This document shows, piece by piece, positions 1-7,395 of a stretch of DNA of 27,068 nt. The DNA comes from Patescibacteria group bacterium (GTDB lineage: Bacteria > Patescibacteriota > Minisyncoccia > UBA6257 > GWB1-50-10). Made by a program: the position numbers and the translations under genes. Numbering within the stretch: position 1 is the first letter of the stretch; each line of letters begins with the position of its first letter. The notes beneath the pieces are model-generated. The model worked only from the letters and a program-made list of their open reading frames with translations, was not told the DNA's origin and did no database searches. The stretch lies in the NCBI GenBank assembly GCA_023380415.1, contig JAMCRC010000023.1:1-27068 (forward strand), written 5' to 3'.

Positions 1-2
1 TC

Positions 3-902
3 GACCCGAATGTGGGCGTGGTACCCGTGCCGGACGAGCGCATCGACAAACTCGCCGACCTAACGCACTCCAAAAAGAAGATACCGGCCGTCGTCGAATT
101 CTTCGATATCGCCGGACTCGTGAAGGGAGCCAACAAGGGCGAGGGATTGGGCAACCAATTCTTGGCCAACATCCGCGACGTCCAGGCCATCGCCCATATC
201 GTCCGAACCTTCAAACAGGGAGATATCGTCCACGTGGACGGCAGCATCGATCCGGTCCGCGACATAGAGACCATCGAGATGGAGCTCGTCTTCAAAGACC
301 TCGATACGCTTACGCGGGCCATGGGCAAGGTGGAGGGGGAGACGCGGAGCGGCAACAAAGAGGCCATCGCGGCGCTCGAAGCGATGAAGAAGGCCAAAGA
401 GGCCTTGGAGGCCGGGAAACTTTTGGCGGGAGCGGAATATGCCGAAGCGCTCCGGAACCCGAAGATAAACGAGTTGCATCTTTTGACCGGCAAGCCCCAA
501 ATATTCCTTTTGAACGGCTCGCCGGAAGAAGCGACGGACGCGGTGAAACAGAAGATCAAGGGCATGGGCTTCGACTATGTGATCGCCAACTTAGCGGACG
601 AGACGGCCGTGCCTGACCTGATCCGGGCCGCTTACGCCATTTTGAATCTGATCAGCTTTTTCACGACCGGCGAGGATGAGACCCGGGCTTGGACGATAGA
701 GAAGGGGACCAAAGCGCCGCAGGCGGCGGGCGTGATCCACACCGATTTCGAAAACAAGTTCATCCGGGCCGAGGTGGTCAATTGGCAGAAGCTCCTGGAG
801 GCCGGTTCCTGGGCGGCATCCAAACAGAAGGGCTGGCTGCGCCTGGAAGGCAAGGACTATATCGTTCAGGACGGAGATGTGATCGAGGTGAGGCATGGAT
901 AA
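3..902 (+). CDS. ychF: Ribosome-associated GTPase/ATPase YchF, 5'-truncated by the window edge
   Basis: About 299 residues are visible and the reading frame is already open at base 3, so roughly the first 60 residues (P-loop and switch I) lie outside. The visible part begins with PNVGVVPVPD, continues with the Walker B/G3 region FDIAGLVKGANKGEGLGN and the family block FLANIRDVQAIAHIVRTF, then a helical insert (about residues 95-150), a second half of the nucleotide-binding domain (KPQIFLLNGS) and a C-terminal TGS domain with GVIHTDFENKFIRAEV and LEGKDYIVQDGDVIEV. This is the Obg-like YchF family, which prefers ATP and binds ribosomes. Total length would be near the usual 363. The gene stands alone on the plus strand and is followed by a convergent DoxX-like gene. 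Confidence 0.96.
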   Translation, partial: DPNVGVVPVPDERIDKLADLTHSKKKIPAVVEFFDIAGLVKGANKGEGLGNQFLANIRDVQAIAHIVRTFKQGDIVHVDGSIDPVRDIETIEMELVFKDLDTLTRAMGKVEGETRSGNKEAIAALEAMKKAKEALEAGKLLAGAEYAEALRNPKINELHLLTGKPQIFLLNGSPEEATDAVKQKIKGMGFDYVIANLADETAVPDLIRAAYAILNLISFFTTGEDETRAWTIEKGTKAPQAAGVIHTDFENKFIRAEVVNWQKLLEAGSWAASKQKGWLRLEGKDYIVQDGDVIEVRHG

Positions 903-966
903 TAAGAGACGGCTTGATATATCGAAAACACGCTATCGATCCGCTCTATAGAAAAATAGGGCGGAT

Positions 967-1332
967 TTATTTTTCCTTTCTCGTAAAGAGGAAAAGCGCC
1001 AAGGCGGCCATTAGGAGACCGAAGTCGCGGAAGGTGACGTCGTCCACGCCGAAGAAGACCATAATGGAGAACAGGTCGAGGAAGGCGATGAAAGAAAGGA
1101 TCGGGAGCAGGAGGCCGACTATTATGCCTAACCCGAGGGCGAGTTCGAAGGCGCCGTGGATATAGATGAAAGTGACGGGATTTATGATGCCGGCGATCCA
1201 TCCCGGCACGAATCCGTCCCAGGCGGCCGGCTGGGCGATCTGGTGGACGCCGGCGTATATAAAGACCAAACCGAGACCGATGCGGAGCAGAAGGACGGGA
1301 GAGAGCTTTTTGGGGTCGGATGATAAATCCAT
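967..1332 (-). CDS. DoxX-family integral membrane protein
   Basis: A 121-residue protein with about four hydrophobic helices (approximately residues 11-30, 45-62, 64-82, 95-115). The first helix carries LLLRIGLGLVFIYAGVHQI and the second begins HGAFELALGLG, both in the style of DoxX/DoxD-like proteins. Members sit in the cytoplasmic membrane; their biochemical role is poorly defined (links to quinones and redox stress exist for some). The ATG lies 6 nt after a TATAAT hexamer, predicting a leaderless transcript. The gene is divergent from scpA, with the two start regions almost touching. The C-terminus ends in a short charged tail (FTRKEK). Confidence 0.8.
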   Translation of the reverse strand: MDLSSDPKKLSPVLLLRIGLGLVFIYAGVHQIAQPAAWDGFVPGWIAGIINPVTFIYIHGAFELALGLGIIVGLLLPILSFIAFLDLFSIMVFFGVDDVTFRDFGLLMAALALFLFTRKEK

Positions 1333-1338
1333 GTTTTT

Positions 1339-1344
1339 ATTATA
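1339..1344 (-). promoter_or_regulatory. -10 element of the DoxX-like gene (predicted leaderless)
   Basis: On the minus strand a perfect TATAAT is followed by AAAAAC and then the ATG, so transcription would start at or within 1-2 nt of the start codon. No convincing -35 is visible 16-18 nt further upstream. Confidence 0.5.
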
Positions 1345-1358
1345 TCATTAGGTCGAAA

Positions 1359-2072
1359 GTGCCCTACGAACTATCTTTGGAACATTATCAGGGCCCGATC
1401 GCCAAGCTTCTCGAGCTCATCGAGGAAAAGAAGCTTTCGATCACCCTCGTGGACCTGGCCGAAGTGACCGGCAGTTTTTTTGAGTATCTGCGGAAACTCG
1501 AGGCCGAGCACAAAGACCATTCGCTCGTGGCCGATTTTTTGGTCATCGCCTCGAAGTTGCTTCTCATCAAATCGAAGGTCCTTCTGCCGACGCTCCCGCT
1601 CACGGACGAAGAGGAATCCGACATCAAGAACTTGGAGATGCGCCTGCGTCTTTACCAGGAGCTCAAAAAGGCCCAGGTGCACGTGAAGGACGGCTGGCGT
1701 CCGGCGCCGATACTCATGACCCGCGAGTTCATGATGGCCAAAGCGCCCGCCTTTTATCCGCCGCCGAACGTCGGTCCCAAGGAATTGAAGAGCGGCCTTC
1801 AAAATCTGATCGGCGAAATAGAGAAGTTCCTGAAGCCGGTGGTCAGGGTCAAAAGCGAGATAGTGAACCTGCGGGCCAAGATAGAAGAGATATTCTCGCG
1901 TCTTACGAGCGTCCCGACCAAATTCGGCAATTTGAGAAGCGGCAAGGCGAAAGGGGAGATCGTCGTTCTCTTCCTCGCCATCCTGCATCTCATCCGCGAA
2001 CAGCTCGTTTCGGCCGACCAGGCGGGGCAGTTCGAAGAGATAACGATTGTCAAAAACGGCGGTACTGCCTAA
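1359..2072 (+). CDS. scpA: Segregation and condensation protein A (ScpA, kleisin)
   Basis: About 237 residues. The N-terminus VPYELSLEHYQGPIAKLL with LIEEKKLSI matches the kleisin start that contacts the SMC neck. SKLLLIKSKVLLP in the middle is the typical ScpA helix, and the C-terminal winged helix (about residues 170-235, with VVLFLAILHLIREQ) is the part that binds the SMC head. The GTG at 1359 was chosen because it gives the canonical N-terminus; the frame stays open back to an ATG at 1320, which would add 13 residues unlike the family. It bridges SMC heads in chromosome condensation. scpB follows after 15 nt, forming an operon; no SMC gene is in the window. Confidence 0.93.
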   Translation: MPYELSLEHYQGPIAKLLELIEEKKLSITLVDLAEVTGSFFEYLRKLEAEHKDHSLVADFLVIASKLLLIKSKVLLPTLPLTDEEESDIKNLEMRLRLYQELKKAQVHVKDGWRPAPILMTREFMMAKAPAFYPPPNVGPKELKSGLQNLIGEIEKFLKPVVRVKSEIVNLRAKIEEIFSRLTSVPTKFGNLRSGKAKGEIVVLFLAILHLIREQLVSADQAGQFEEITIVKNGGTA

Positions 2073-2087
2073 AATTATTCATCTGGT

Positions 2088-2690
2088 ATGGAACACTCGG
2101 AAAAAATATCGGCCGTCGAAGCGCTCCTCTTCTTTTACGGAGAGCCGATCACGGCGGCCAAGGTCGCGAAAGTGACCGGTTTCCCGGAAAAGGAATGCGG
2201 CGCTCTCCTCAAATCGCTCGGCGATAAGCTTGCCGCCGATCCGGAGCGGGGCCTTTGGCTTCTGGAAGAGGACGGCCGTTTCCAGCTCGCCACGAAACCT
2301 TCCCTCGCCTGGCTCACCAAGAAACTTCTTGAGGCGGAGTTCAAGGAGGAGCTCTCGCCGGCCGCCCTCGAAACCCTTTCCCTTATCGCTTATCTCGGAC
2401 CCGTGCCGCGCTCGACCGTCGATTATGTTCGCGGCGTCAATTCCTCTTTCATCCTGCGCAATCTGCTCATCCGCGGCCTCATCGACCGCGATCTTCAATC
2501 CGGCAAGAAGAACATCTACGAGTACCGCGCAAGCTTCGAATTCTTGAAGCATATGGGATTGGGGAGCGTTAAAGACCTTCCGGAGTACGAGAAATACCAG
2601 AGCGTCTTGAAGCAGTTCGAAGCGGAGGCGGCGGCCGAAGTTTCCCCTGCGTCGGCATCGGAAAATATCCCGGACGACCAAACAGCATGA
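2088..2690 (+). CDS. scpB: Segregation and condensation protein B (ScpB)
   Basis: A 200-residue protein with the ScpB arrangement of two winged-helix domains: the first begins ISAVEALLFFYGEPITAAKVAKVTG, the second contains the conserved LSPAALETLSLIAYLGPVPRS, followed by VDYVRGVNSS and a RGLIDR turn. It forms a dimer that binds the ScpA linker in the SMC-ScpAB complex. It lies 15 nt after scpA, with no clear Shine-Dalgarno, so translational coupling is plausible. The stop codon directly abuts the left arm of a 14-bp inverted repeat (2691-2704). The acidic, Ala-rich C-terminal tail (from about residue 175) is not conserved in the family. Confidence 0.94.
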   Translation: MEHSEKISAVEALLFFYGEPITAAKVAKVTGFPEKECGALLKSLGDKLAADPERGLWLLEEDGRFQLATKPSLAWLTKKLLEAEFKEELSPAALETLSLIAYLGPVPRSTVDYVRGVNSSFILRNLLIRGLIDRDLQSGKKNIYEYRASFEFLKHMGLGSVKDLPEYEKYQSVLKQFEAEAAAEVSPASASENIPDDQTA

Positions 2691-2794
2691 ATCCCGTTAG
2701 AAATCAAAAACTTATGCAGATCAATTTACTTATTTTAGGCACGTGGTTTGAAGTCGGTGCAAGCATGAATACGACCGTAAATTTCTAACGGGAT
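2691..2794. repeat. 14-bp perfect inverted repeat spanning the scpB-carboxypeptidase gap
   Basis: The left arm ATCCCGTTAGAAAT (2691-2704) begins at the base after the scpB stop. The right arm ATTTCTAACGGGAT (2781-2794) is its exact reverse complement and contains the first two bases of the carboxypeptidase ATG. The arms enclose 76 nt. As RNA this could hide the start codon of the downstream gene. A 13/14 match to the right arm recurs at 6253-6266, in the same position over the ftsW/rodA start codon. Confidence 0.75.
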
Positions 2795-3731
2795 GAAGTG
2801 GCAATTAATAATCGTTTTGCTGCTGGTCCTAGCGGCCGTAGCGGTCTGGCAGGTCGGCCTGCTTTTGGCCTCGCCGGGAGCGACCGTGACCGGACGGGTG
2901 CCCGGCGGCGCCACCTCGACCGGTGTTTACGGCGGTACGGCGAGCCGGGGAACCGGCTCGAACGCGGCTTTACCGGTGCGCGATTGGAGCGTGCTCGATC
3001 CGCAAGTCAGCTCGACGGCCGTTCTGGTCCAGTCATTGGACACCAATTTTCCTTACTTCCGCTATAACACCGATGAGAAGTGGCCGATGGCCTCTTTGAC
3101 GAAGCTGCTTACGGCGGTGGTGGTCGTCGAGAACGTCGGGTTGGACGCGAAGATACCCGTCTCTACGTCGACCGCGACCGACGAAGGCCCTTCGGGGAAC
3201 TTGCGCGGCGGAGAGATATACAACTCCGGCGATCTTTTGAAGATCATGCTCCTCGCTTCGTCGAACGGAGCGGCCCAGGCCTTCGAGCATTACGTCGGCG
3301 ACCAAAAATTCCTCGGGCTGATGATGGCCAAGGCCGGATCGATCGGCATGGCGAACACGGTCGTCTACGACGCTTCGGGCTGGGACGACAATAACGAGAC
3401 CACGGCGAGCGACATGCTTAAGCTCTTGGAATACATTTTGGCGAAACATCCGGAAATATTCGGCTGGACGCGCCTGACGAGCTTCTTGGCCCAGCCCTTG
3501 AATTCGTCGCGAACGAACATCGTTTCGAACATCGACCAGCTTTCCGGTCGCGCCGATTTTCTGGGCGGCAAAACCGGCACTTCGCCCAAGGCGGGGGAGA
3601 ACCTGGCCGGCATCCTTTCTTTCCGGAACGAGCATCTGGCCTTCGTTATCCTCGGAAGTGATGCGCGGTACAATGAATTGGACAATATCCTGAATTGGAT
3701 CGATGAGGCCTATACGTTTCCCGCCCAGTGA
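2793..3731 (+). CDS. D-alanyl-D-alanine carboxypeptidase-like protein (peptidase S11 family)
   Basis: A 312-residue protein with an N-terminal hydrophobic anchor or signal (about residues 4-27), then a Gly/Thr/Ser-rich linker to about residue 60. The penicillin-binding catalytic triad of motifs is complete: S101-L-T-K104, S156-S-N158 and K260-T-G262. The spacing fits the low-molecular-weight PBP/S11 carboxypeptidases, which remove the terminal D-Ala from murein stem peptides outside the membrane. No C-terminal amphipathic anchor of the PBP5 type is visible, so the N-terminal helix probably holds it. It is followed after 19 nt by mraY and belongs to the murein gene run. Its start codon lies in the arm of an inverted repeat. 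Confidence 0.9.
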   Translation: MKWQLIIVLLLVLAAVAVWQVGLLLASPGATVTGRVPGGATSTGVYGGTASRGTGSNAALPVRDWSVLDPQVSSTAVLVQSLDTNFPYFRYNTDEKWPMASLTKLLTAVVVVENVGLDAKIPVSTSTATDEGPSGNLRGGEIYNSGDLLKIMLLASSNGAAQAFEHYVGDQKFLGLMMAKAGSIGMANTVVYDASGWDDNNETTASDMLKLLEYILAKHPEIFGWTRLTSFLAQPLNSSRTNIVSNIDQLSGRADFLGGKTGTSPKAGENLAGILSFRNEHLAFVILGSDARYNELDNILNWIDEAYTFPAQ

Positions 3732-3750
3732 GCGATAATATCCAATAACC

Positions 3751-4797
3751 ATGGCTGTTTTTGCCGCAACCAGAGTCCTCGTCATGTTCGCCCTATCGTT
3801 CGTGGTGGCGCTCATGATAACGCCCTTCGTTTTCCGGGCCCTCGAAAAGTTCAATCTGCGCAAAGTGAACATCCGGGACGAGAAGAGCGCTCCGGTCTTC
3901 TATCAGTTCCACAAGCACAAAGGGAATACGCCGACGATGGGCGGCGTGATAATCTGGGCGACCGTGATCGGCCTTGCGCTCATCTTCCTAATCGCGGGCG
4001 GCCTTTTGGGCGGATTCGCCGATTACTTCAATTTCGTCAGCCGCCAGGAGACCTATCTGCCTCTCGCGGCAATGCTGATCGCGGCGCTGGTCGGTATGGC
4101 CGACGACGTCATGGGGATATTAAGGATCGGCCCGCATGGCGGCGGGCTCCGCATGAAGCACAAGATATTGCTCTACACGGCCGTAGCCGTTCTCGGAGCG
4201 TGGTGGTTCTACTTCCGGCTCGGCCGGCACATGCTCACGGTGCCATTTATAGGGTCCTTCGATATCGGCTGGTGGTACATTCCTTTCTTCATATTCGTCA
4301 TCGTGGCAACGGCCTTTTCGACAAACGAGACGGACGGCCTGGACGGTCTCGCCGGCGGCATTCTGCTCTTCGCTTTCGGAGCGATGGCGGTCGTGGCCTT
4401 CACCATCGCCGATTACAATCTGGCGATGATGAACGCCGCGATTTTGGGAGCGCTCCTCGCTTTTCTTTGGTTCAACATCTACCCGGCCAAGTTTTTCATG
4501 GGCGATACCGGTTCGATGGCCTTAGGGGTCGCGTTGGGCGTGATGGCGATGCAGACCGATACCGCGCTCTTTCTGCCGTTCTTCGGTTTCGTCCTCGCCA
4601 TGGAATCGGTGACGGTCATAATCCAGCTCGTGAGCAAGAAGTTCTTCAAGAAAAAGGTCTTCCTTTCGACGCCCATCCATCATCATTTCGAGGCAATCGG
4701 GTGGCCGGAAAGCCAGGTGACGATGCGTTTCTGGATCATCGGTGCCGTCATGACCATTCTCGGCCTGGTCCTCTTCTTCTTGGCGCACGTTATATAA
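3751..4797 (+). CDS. mraY: Phospho-N-acetylmuramoyl-pentapeptide-transferase (MraY)
   Basis: A 348-residue polytopic membrane enzyme that transfers phospho-MurNAc-pentapeptide to undecaprenyl phosphate, making lipid I. Family signatures appear in order: KHKGNTPTMGG near residue 55, the DD motif in GMADDVMGI near 115, NETDGLDGLAGG near 192 (usual form NLTDGLDG), FMGDTGSMALG near 250, and TPIHHHFE followed by Q-V/T-R-FWI near 310. About ten transmembrane helices are visible. The ATG at 3751 gives the usual short periplasmic N-terminus. The stop is followed after one nucleotide by the next ATG, so the downstream amidohydrolase-like gene is co-transcribed. Confidence 0.96.
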   Translation: MAVFAATRVLVMFALSFVVALMITPFVFRALEKFNLRKVNIRDEKSAPVFYQFHKHKGNTPTMGGVIIWATVIGLALIFLIAGGLLGGFADYFNFVSRQETYLPLAAMLIAALVGMADDVMGILRIGPHGGGLRMKHKILLYTAVAVLGAWWFYFRLGRHMLTVPFIGSFDIGWWYIPFFIFVIVATAFSTNETDGLDGLAGGILLFAFGAMAVVAFTIADYNLAMMNAAILGALLAFLWFNIYPAKFFMGDTGSMALGVALGVMAMQTDTALFLPFFGFVLAMESVTVIIQLVSKKFFKKKVFLSTPIHHHFEAIGWPESQVTMRFWIIGAVMTILGLVLFFLAHVI

Positions 4798-4798
4798 A

Positions 4799-6232
4799 AT
4801 GTCGGCGGTCCTCATCAAAAACGGTCTGGTCTACGACGGTACGGGCGTTCCGCCGAAGAAGACCGACATTCTCGTCCAAAGGAGCCGGGTCGCCCGGCTG
4901 GGCGATTTCGGCCGGCGCGAAGCGGAGCGCGTAATCGATGCGACCGGGGCGATCGTCGTCCCGGGCTTGATCGAGGTGGGTTTCGAGGCCGAGGCCTCGG
5001 ACGAGCTGCTCTCGGTAGAGGCCGGCCGGTACTTCCTGCGACGGGGAGTGACGACCGTTCTGGACGGCACGGACGGATCTTCGCTCGCCCCGCTTATCGC
5101 TCCCTTGAGGAACGCGAACCATGACTGGTTCACGCTCGAAGAATTCTGGCGGACCATCGAGGCGCGTCGGACGGCCATTAATTTGGGCGTTCTGGTCGGC
5201 TATGCCGAGCTGCGCCGGTCCTTCACCGAAGGGCGCGCGCGGGACCTCGATATGCGGGAGATGGGGCAGCTTGTCGCGATCATAAAGAAAGCGTTCCGGG
5301 CCGGCGCCTTAGGCATCGGCTTGGGGGACGTGGAAATGCCGCGCTTCTCGGAATGGGAGGTCCTGACGCTCGCGGAAGAGGCGAGCCGGGCGAAACGGGT
5401 CCTCGCCGCCCATCTATCGGGCGGGGAAGGAACGTTCGGCGACGCGCTTGCGAAGATCATCGCCGCGGCCAAGAAGAGCGGAGCGAGCATCGAGCTCTCC
5501 CACTTCGAGCCGCGCTCTCAGGACTCCGCCGCGTTCAAATCCGCTCTCGGGGCGATCGAAAAACAATCCGCTCGGGCGAACATCAACTTCGACGTCTTTC
5601 CGGCCCCGCTCGCGCGCATTCCGTTCGCCGCCCTTTTGCCGTCGTGGTTTCCCAGCGATTCGCGCGAGGAGACGTTGGCCGACCTGAGGGCCCTCCACGC
5701 CAAGGACCGCCTCCTTGCTCATTTCAAAAAGCTGCCGCTTGCCGATCTGCGTATCGCGAGCGTCCCGCGCCATTTGAAGTTCCTGAAAGGCAAGCGTCTC
5801 GGCGACCTGGCATCGAATTGGGGAACCCGGCCGGAGCGGGCCATCTTGCGCCTTGCGGCCATAACCGGCCTCGAATGCCGTTTTTTCGAACCGCGCGTCG
5901 ATCGGGATATTCTGGAAGAAGCGGTTTTGAGCGCCCGGTCCATGTTCACGGCGAGTTTCCATGAGGCGGAGGAGGACCTGAAGGGACTCATCGCTTCCGC
6001 TTCGTGCGGTGGAAAGCTGCCACTGGAGCAGATCGTAGCCAAGCTCACATCGGTGCCGGCCAAAAAATTCGGCCTGACCCGCCGCGGATCGATCGCTCCC
6101 GATCATTTTGCCGACCTTGTCATCCTGCGCGATTTCAGGGTCCAGACGGTTTTCGTGAACGGCGCGCCGGCGTTCGAAGACGGCGTTTTCGCCCCTCAAA
6201 TGGTCGGTGCGGCCGTACGGGCGGGGGAGTAA
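4799..6232 (+). CDS. Amidohydrolase/D-aminoacylase-fold protein lacking the HxH metal motif
   Basis: A 477-residue protein with the N-acyl-D-amino-acid deacylase layout: a small beta domain (LIKNGLVYDGTG, residues 5-16), the strand VVPGLIEV (53-60), the block RRGVTTVLDGTDG, two later histidines H205 (AAHL) and H235 (SHF) 30 residues apart as in D-aminoacylases, and a C-terminal beta segment (GSIAPDHFADLVILRDF). Where active members have PGxIDxHxH, this one reads PGLIEVGFE: both metal-binding histidines are replaced (Gly61, Glu63). The Cys of the usual GNCG loop is also absent (GTDG), and I see no clear SDG-type aspartate later. It may be a pseudoenzyme. It sits tightly between mraY and ftsW, so a murein-related role is inferred. 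Confidence 0.75.
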   Translation: MSAVLIKNGLVYDGTGVPPKKTDILVQRSRVARLGDFGRREAERVIDATGAIVVPGLIEVGFEAEASDELLSVEAGRYFLRRGVTTVLDGTDGSSLAPLIAPLRNANHDWFTLEEFWRTIEARRTAINLGVLVGYAELRRSFTEGRARDLDMREMGQLVAIIKKAFRAGALGIGLGDVEMPRFSEWEVLTLAEEASRAKRVLAAHLSGGEGTFGDALAKIIAAAKKSGASIELSHFEPRSQDSAAFKSALGAIEKQSARANINFDVFPAPLARIPFAALLPSWFPSDSREETLADLRALHAKDRLLAHFKKLPLADLRIASVPRHLKFLKGKRLGDLASNWGTRPERAILRLAAITGLECRFFEPRVDRDILEEAVLSARSMFTASFHEAEEDLKGLIASASCGGKLPLEQIVAKLTSVPAKKFGLTRRGSIAPDHFADLVILRDFRVQTVFVNGAPAFEDGVFAPQMVGAAVRAGE

Positions 6233-6252
6233 TATCGAAGGGCTAGAATCAA

Positions 6253-6266
6253 ATCTCTAACGGGAT
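6253..6266 (+). repeat. Second copy of the ATYTCTAACGGGAT start-codon motif
   Basis: ATCTCTAACGGGAT matches the 2781-2794 arm at 13 of 14 positions and again runs into ATGAA of the next gene. Here I do not see a nearby complementary arm, so the shared piece may be a translation-initiation motif rather than only a stem. A TAGAAT hexamer lies just upstream at 6244-6249. Confidence 0.55.
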
Positions 6267-7362
6267 GAAACGCTTAGCGGGCAACATAGATTACGCCTTC
6301 ATTTCCTTTCTTTTTATCCTGACCGTGTTCGGGCTCGTGATGCTCGCGAGCGCCTCGTCTGACCTGGCGCGGTCCCAATTCGGCTCGAGCTTCTATTATC
6401 TCGAACACCAGATCATTTACGGTCTCATTCCCGGCGTCATCGGTTTTTTCGTAGGTCTTTTCGTCGATTACCACGTTTGGGCCAAATACAGCGTTTACCT
6501 TTTGATATTGAGCATCGCCCTGCTGCTTCTCGTTTTCACGCCGCTCGGGTTCCATGCCCTGGGCGCGGATCGTTGGCTCCATTTCGGCTCCTTCAGCTTC
6601 CAGCCGGGCGAGATAGTCAAATTCACCTTCATCGTCTACGCGGCCGCTTGGCTTTCCCGCGGCAAGAGCCGGACGGCCAGTTTTTCGGGCGGCCTTTTGC
6701 CTTTCGGACTGCTTTTGGGGAGCGTTCTTCTGCCGCTGATCCTTCAGCCGGCGACGACGACGGCCGTTCTCATCGGCGCCGGGGCTCTCGCGATGTATTT
6801 CACTGCCGGTGCCAAGGTCCGCTATATCGGCGTAGTGATCCTGGCCGGCCTGCTCGTTCTAGGCGCCCTGCTTCTAATCACTCCCTACCGTTTGGAACGC
6901 GTGACCGGTTTTCTGAACAAGCAATCGAATACTCTGGGTACCAATTATCAGATCAACCAGGCGATGACCGCCATCGGTTCGGGCGGGCTCTTCGGCGTCG
7001 GCTACGGCCGTTCGACGGCCAAACTGCACTTCTTGCCGGAGCCGATCGGCGACTCGATATTCGCCGTCATCGGTGAAGAATTGGGCTTTGTCGGCGGAAT
7101 GGCCCTGGTCCTCCTTTTCCTGTTGTTCATATGGCGCGGGCTCAAGATCGCAAAGAACGCGCCGGATACTTTCGGCCGGCTCGTGGTGACCGGCTTCATG
7201 ACCATCATAGGGCTGCAGGCCTTCATCAATATCGGCGCCATATCCGGGGTGATACCGCTCACGGGCGTGCCGCTTCCTTTCGTTTCCTACGGCGGCACGG
7301 CCCTGGCCATCCTTCTCACTATGGGCGGGGTTACGACGCAGATCGCTATGCGCAGGTCCTAG
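6265..7362 (+). CDS. SEDS peptidoglycan glycosyltransferase (FtsW/RodA family)
   Basis: A 365-residue protein with about ten transmembrane helices. SEDS signatures are present: GADRWLHFG followed by FQPGEIVKF (about 101-120), the extracellular loop LPEPIGDSIFAVIGEELGF with the likely catalytic Asp262, and the C-terminal PLPFVSYGGTALAILL. The loop usually written QPDxGT reads QPATTTA here (from residue 161), so the normal acidic residue is missing. It polymerises lipid II into glycan strands with a partner class B PBP, which is not in the window. FtsW and RodA cannot be separated confidently; position before murG favours FtsW. The ATG is embedded in the ATYTCTAACGGGAT repeat. Confidence 0.9.
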   Translation: MKRLAGNIDYAFISFLFILTVFGLVMLASASSDLARSQFGSSFYYLEHQIIYGLIPGVIGFFVGLFVDYHVWAKYSVYLLILSIALLLLVFTPLGFHALGADRWLHFGSFSFQPGEIVKFTFIVYAAAWLSRGKSRTASFSGGLLPFGLLLGSVLLPLILQPATTTAVLIGAGALAMYFTAGAKVRYIGVVILAGLLVLGALLLITPYRLERVTGFLNKQSNTLGTNYQINQAMTAIGSGGLFGVGYGRSTAKLHFLPEPIGDSIFAVIGEELGFVGGMALVLLFLLFIWRGLKIAKNAPDTFGRLVVTGFMTIIGLQAFINIGAISGVIPLTGVPLPFVSYGGTALAILLTMGGVTTQIAMRRS

Positions 7363-7395
7363 CTTCTATATTCTTAATTCTCTATTCTGTATTCT

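Noticed and set aside
5353..5964. Arg/Gly-rich open frame within the amidohydrolase-like gene
   Set aside because: Its composition is typical of a GC-rich off-frame reading, and the frame used has conserved amidohydrolase blocks.
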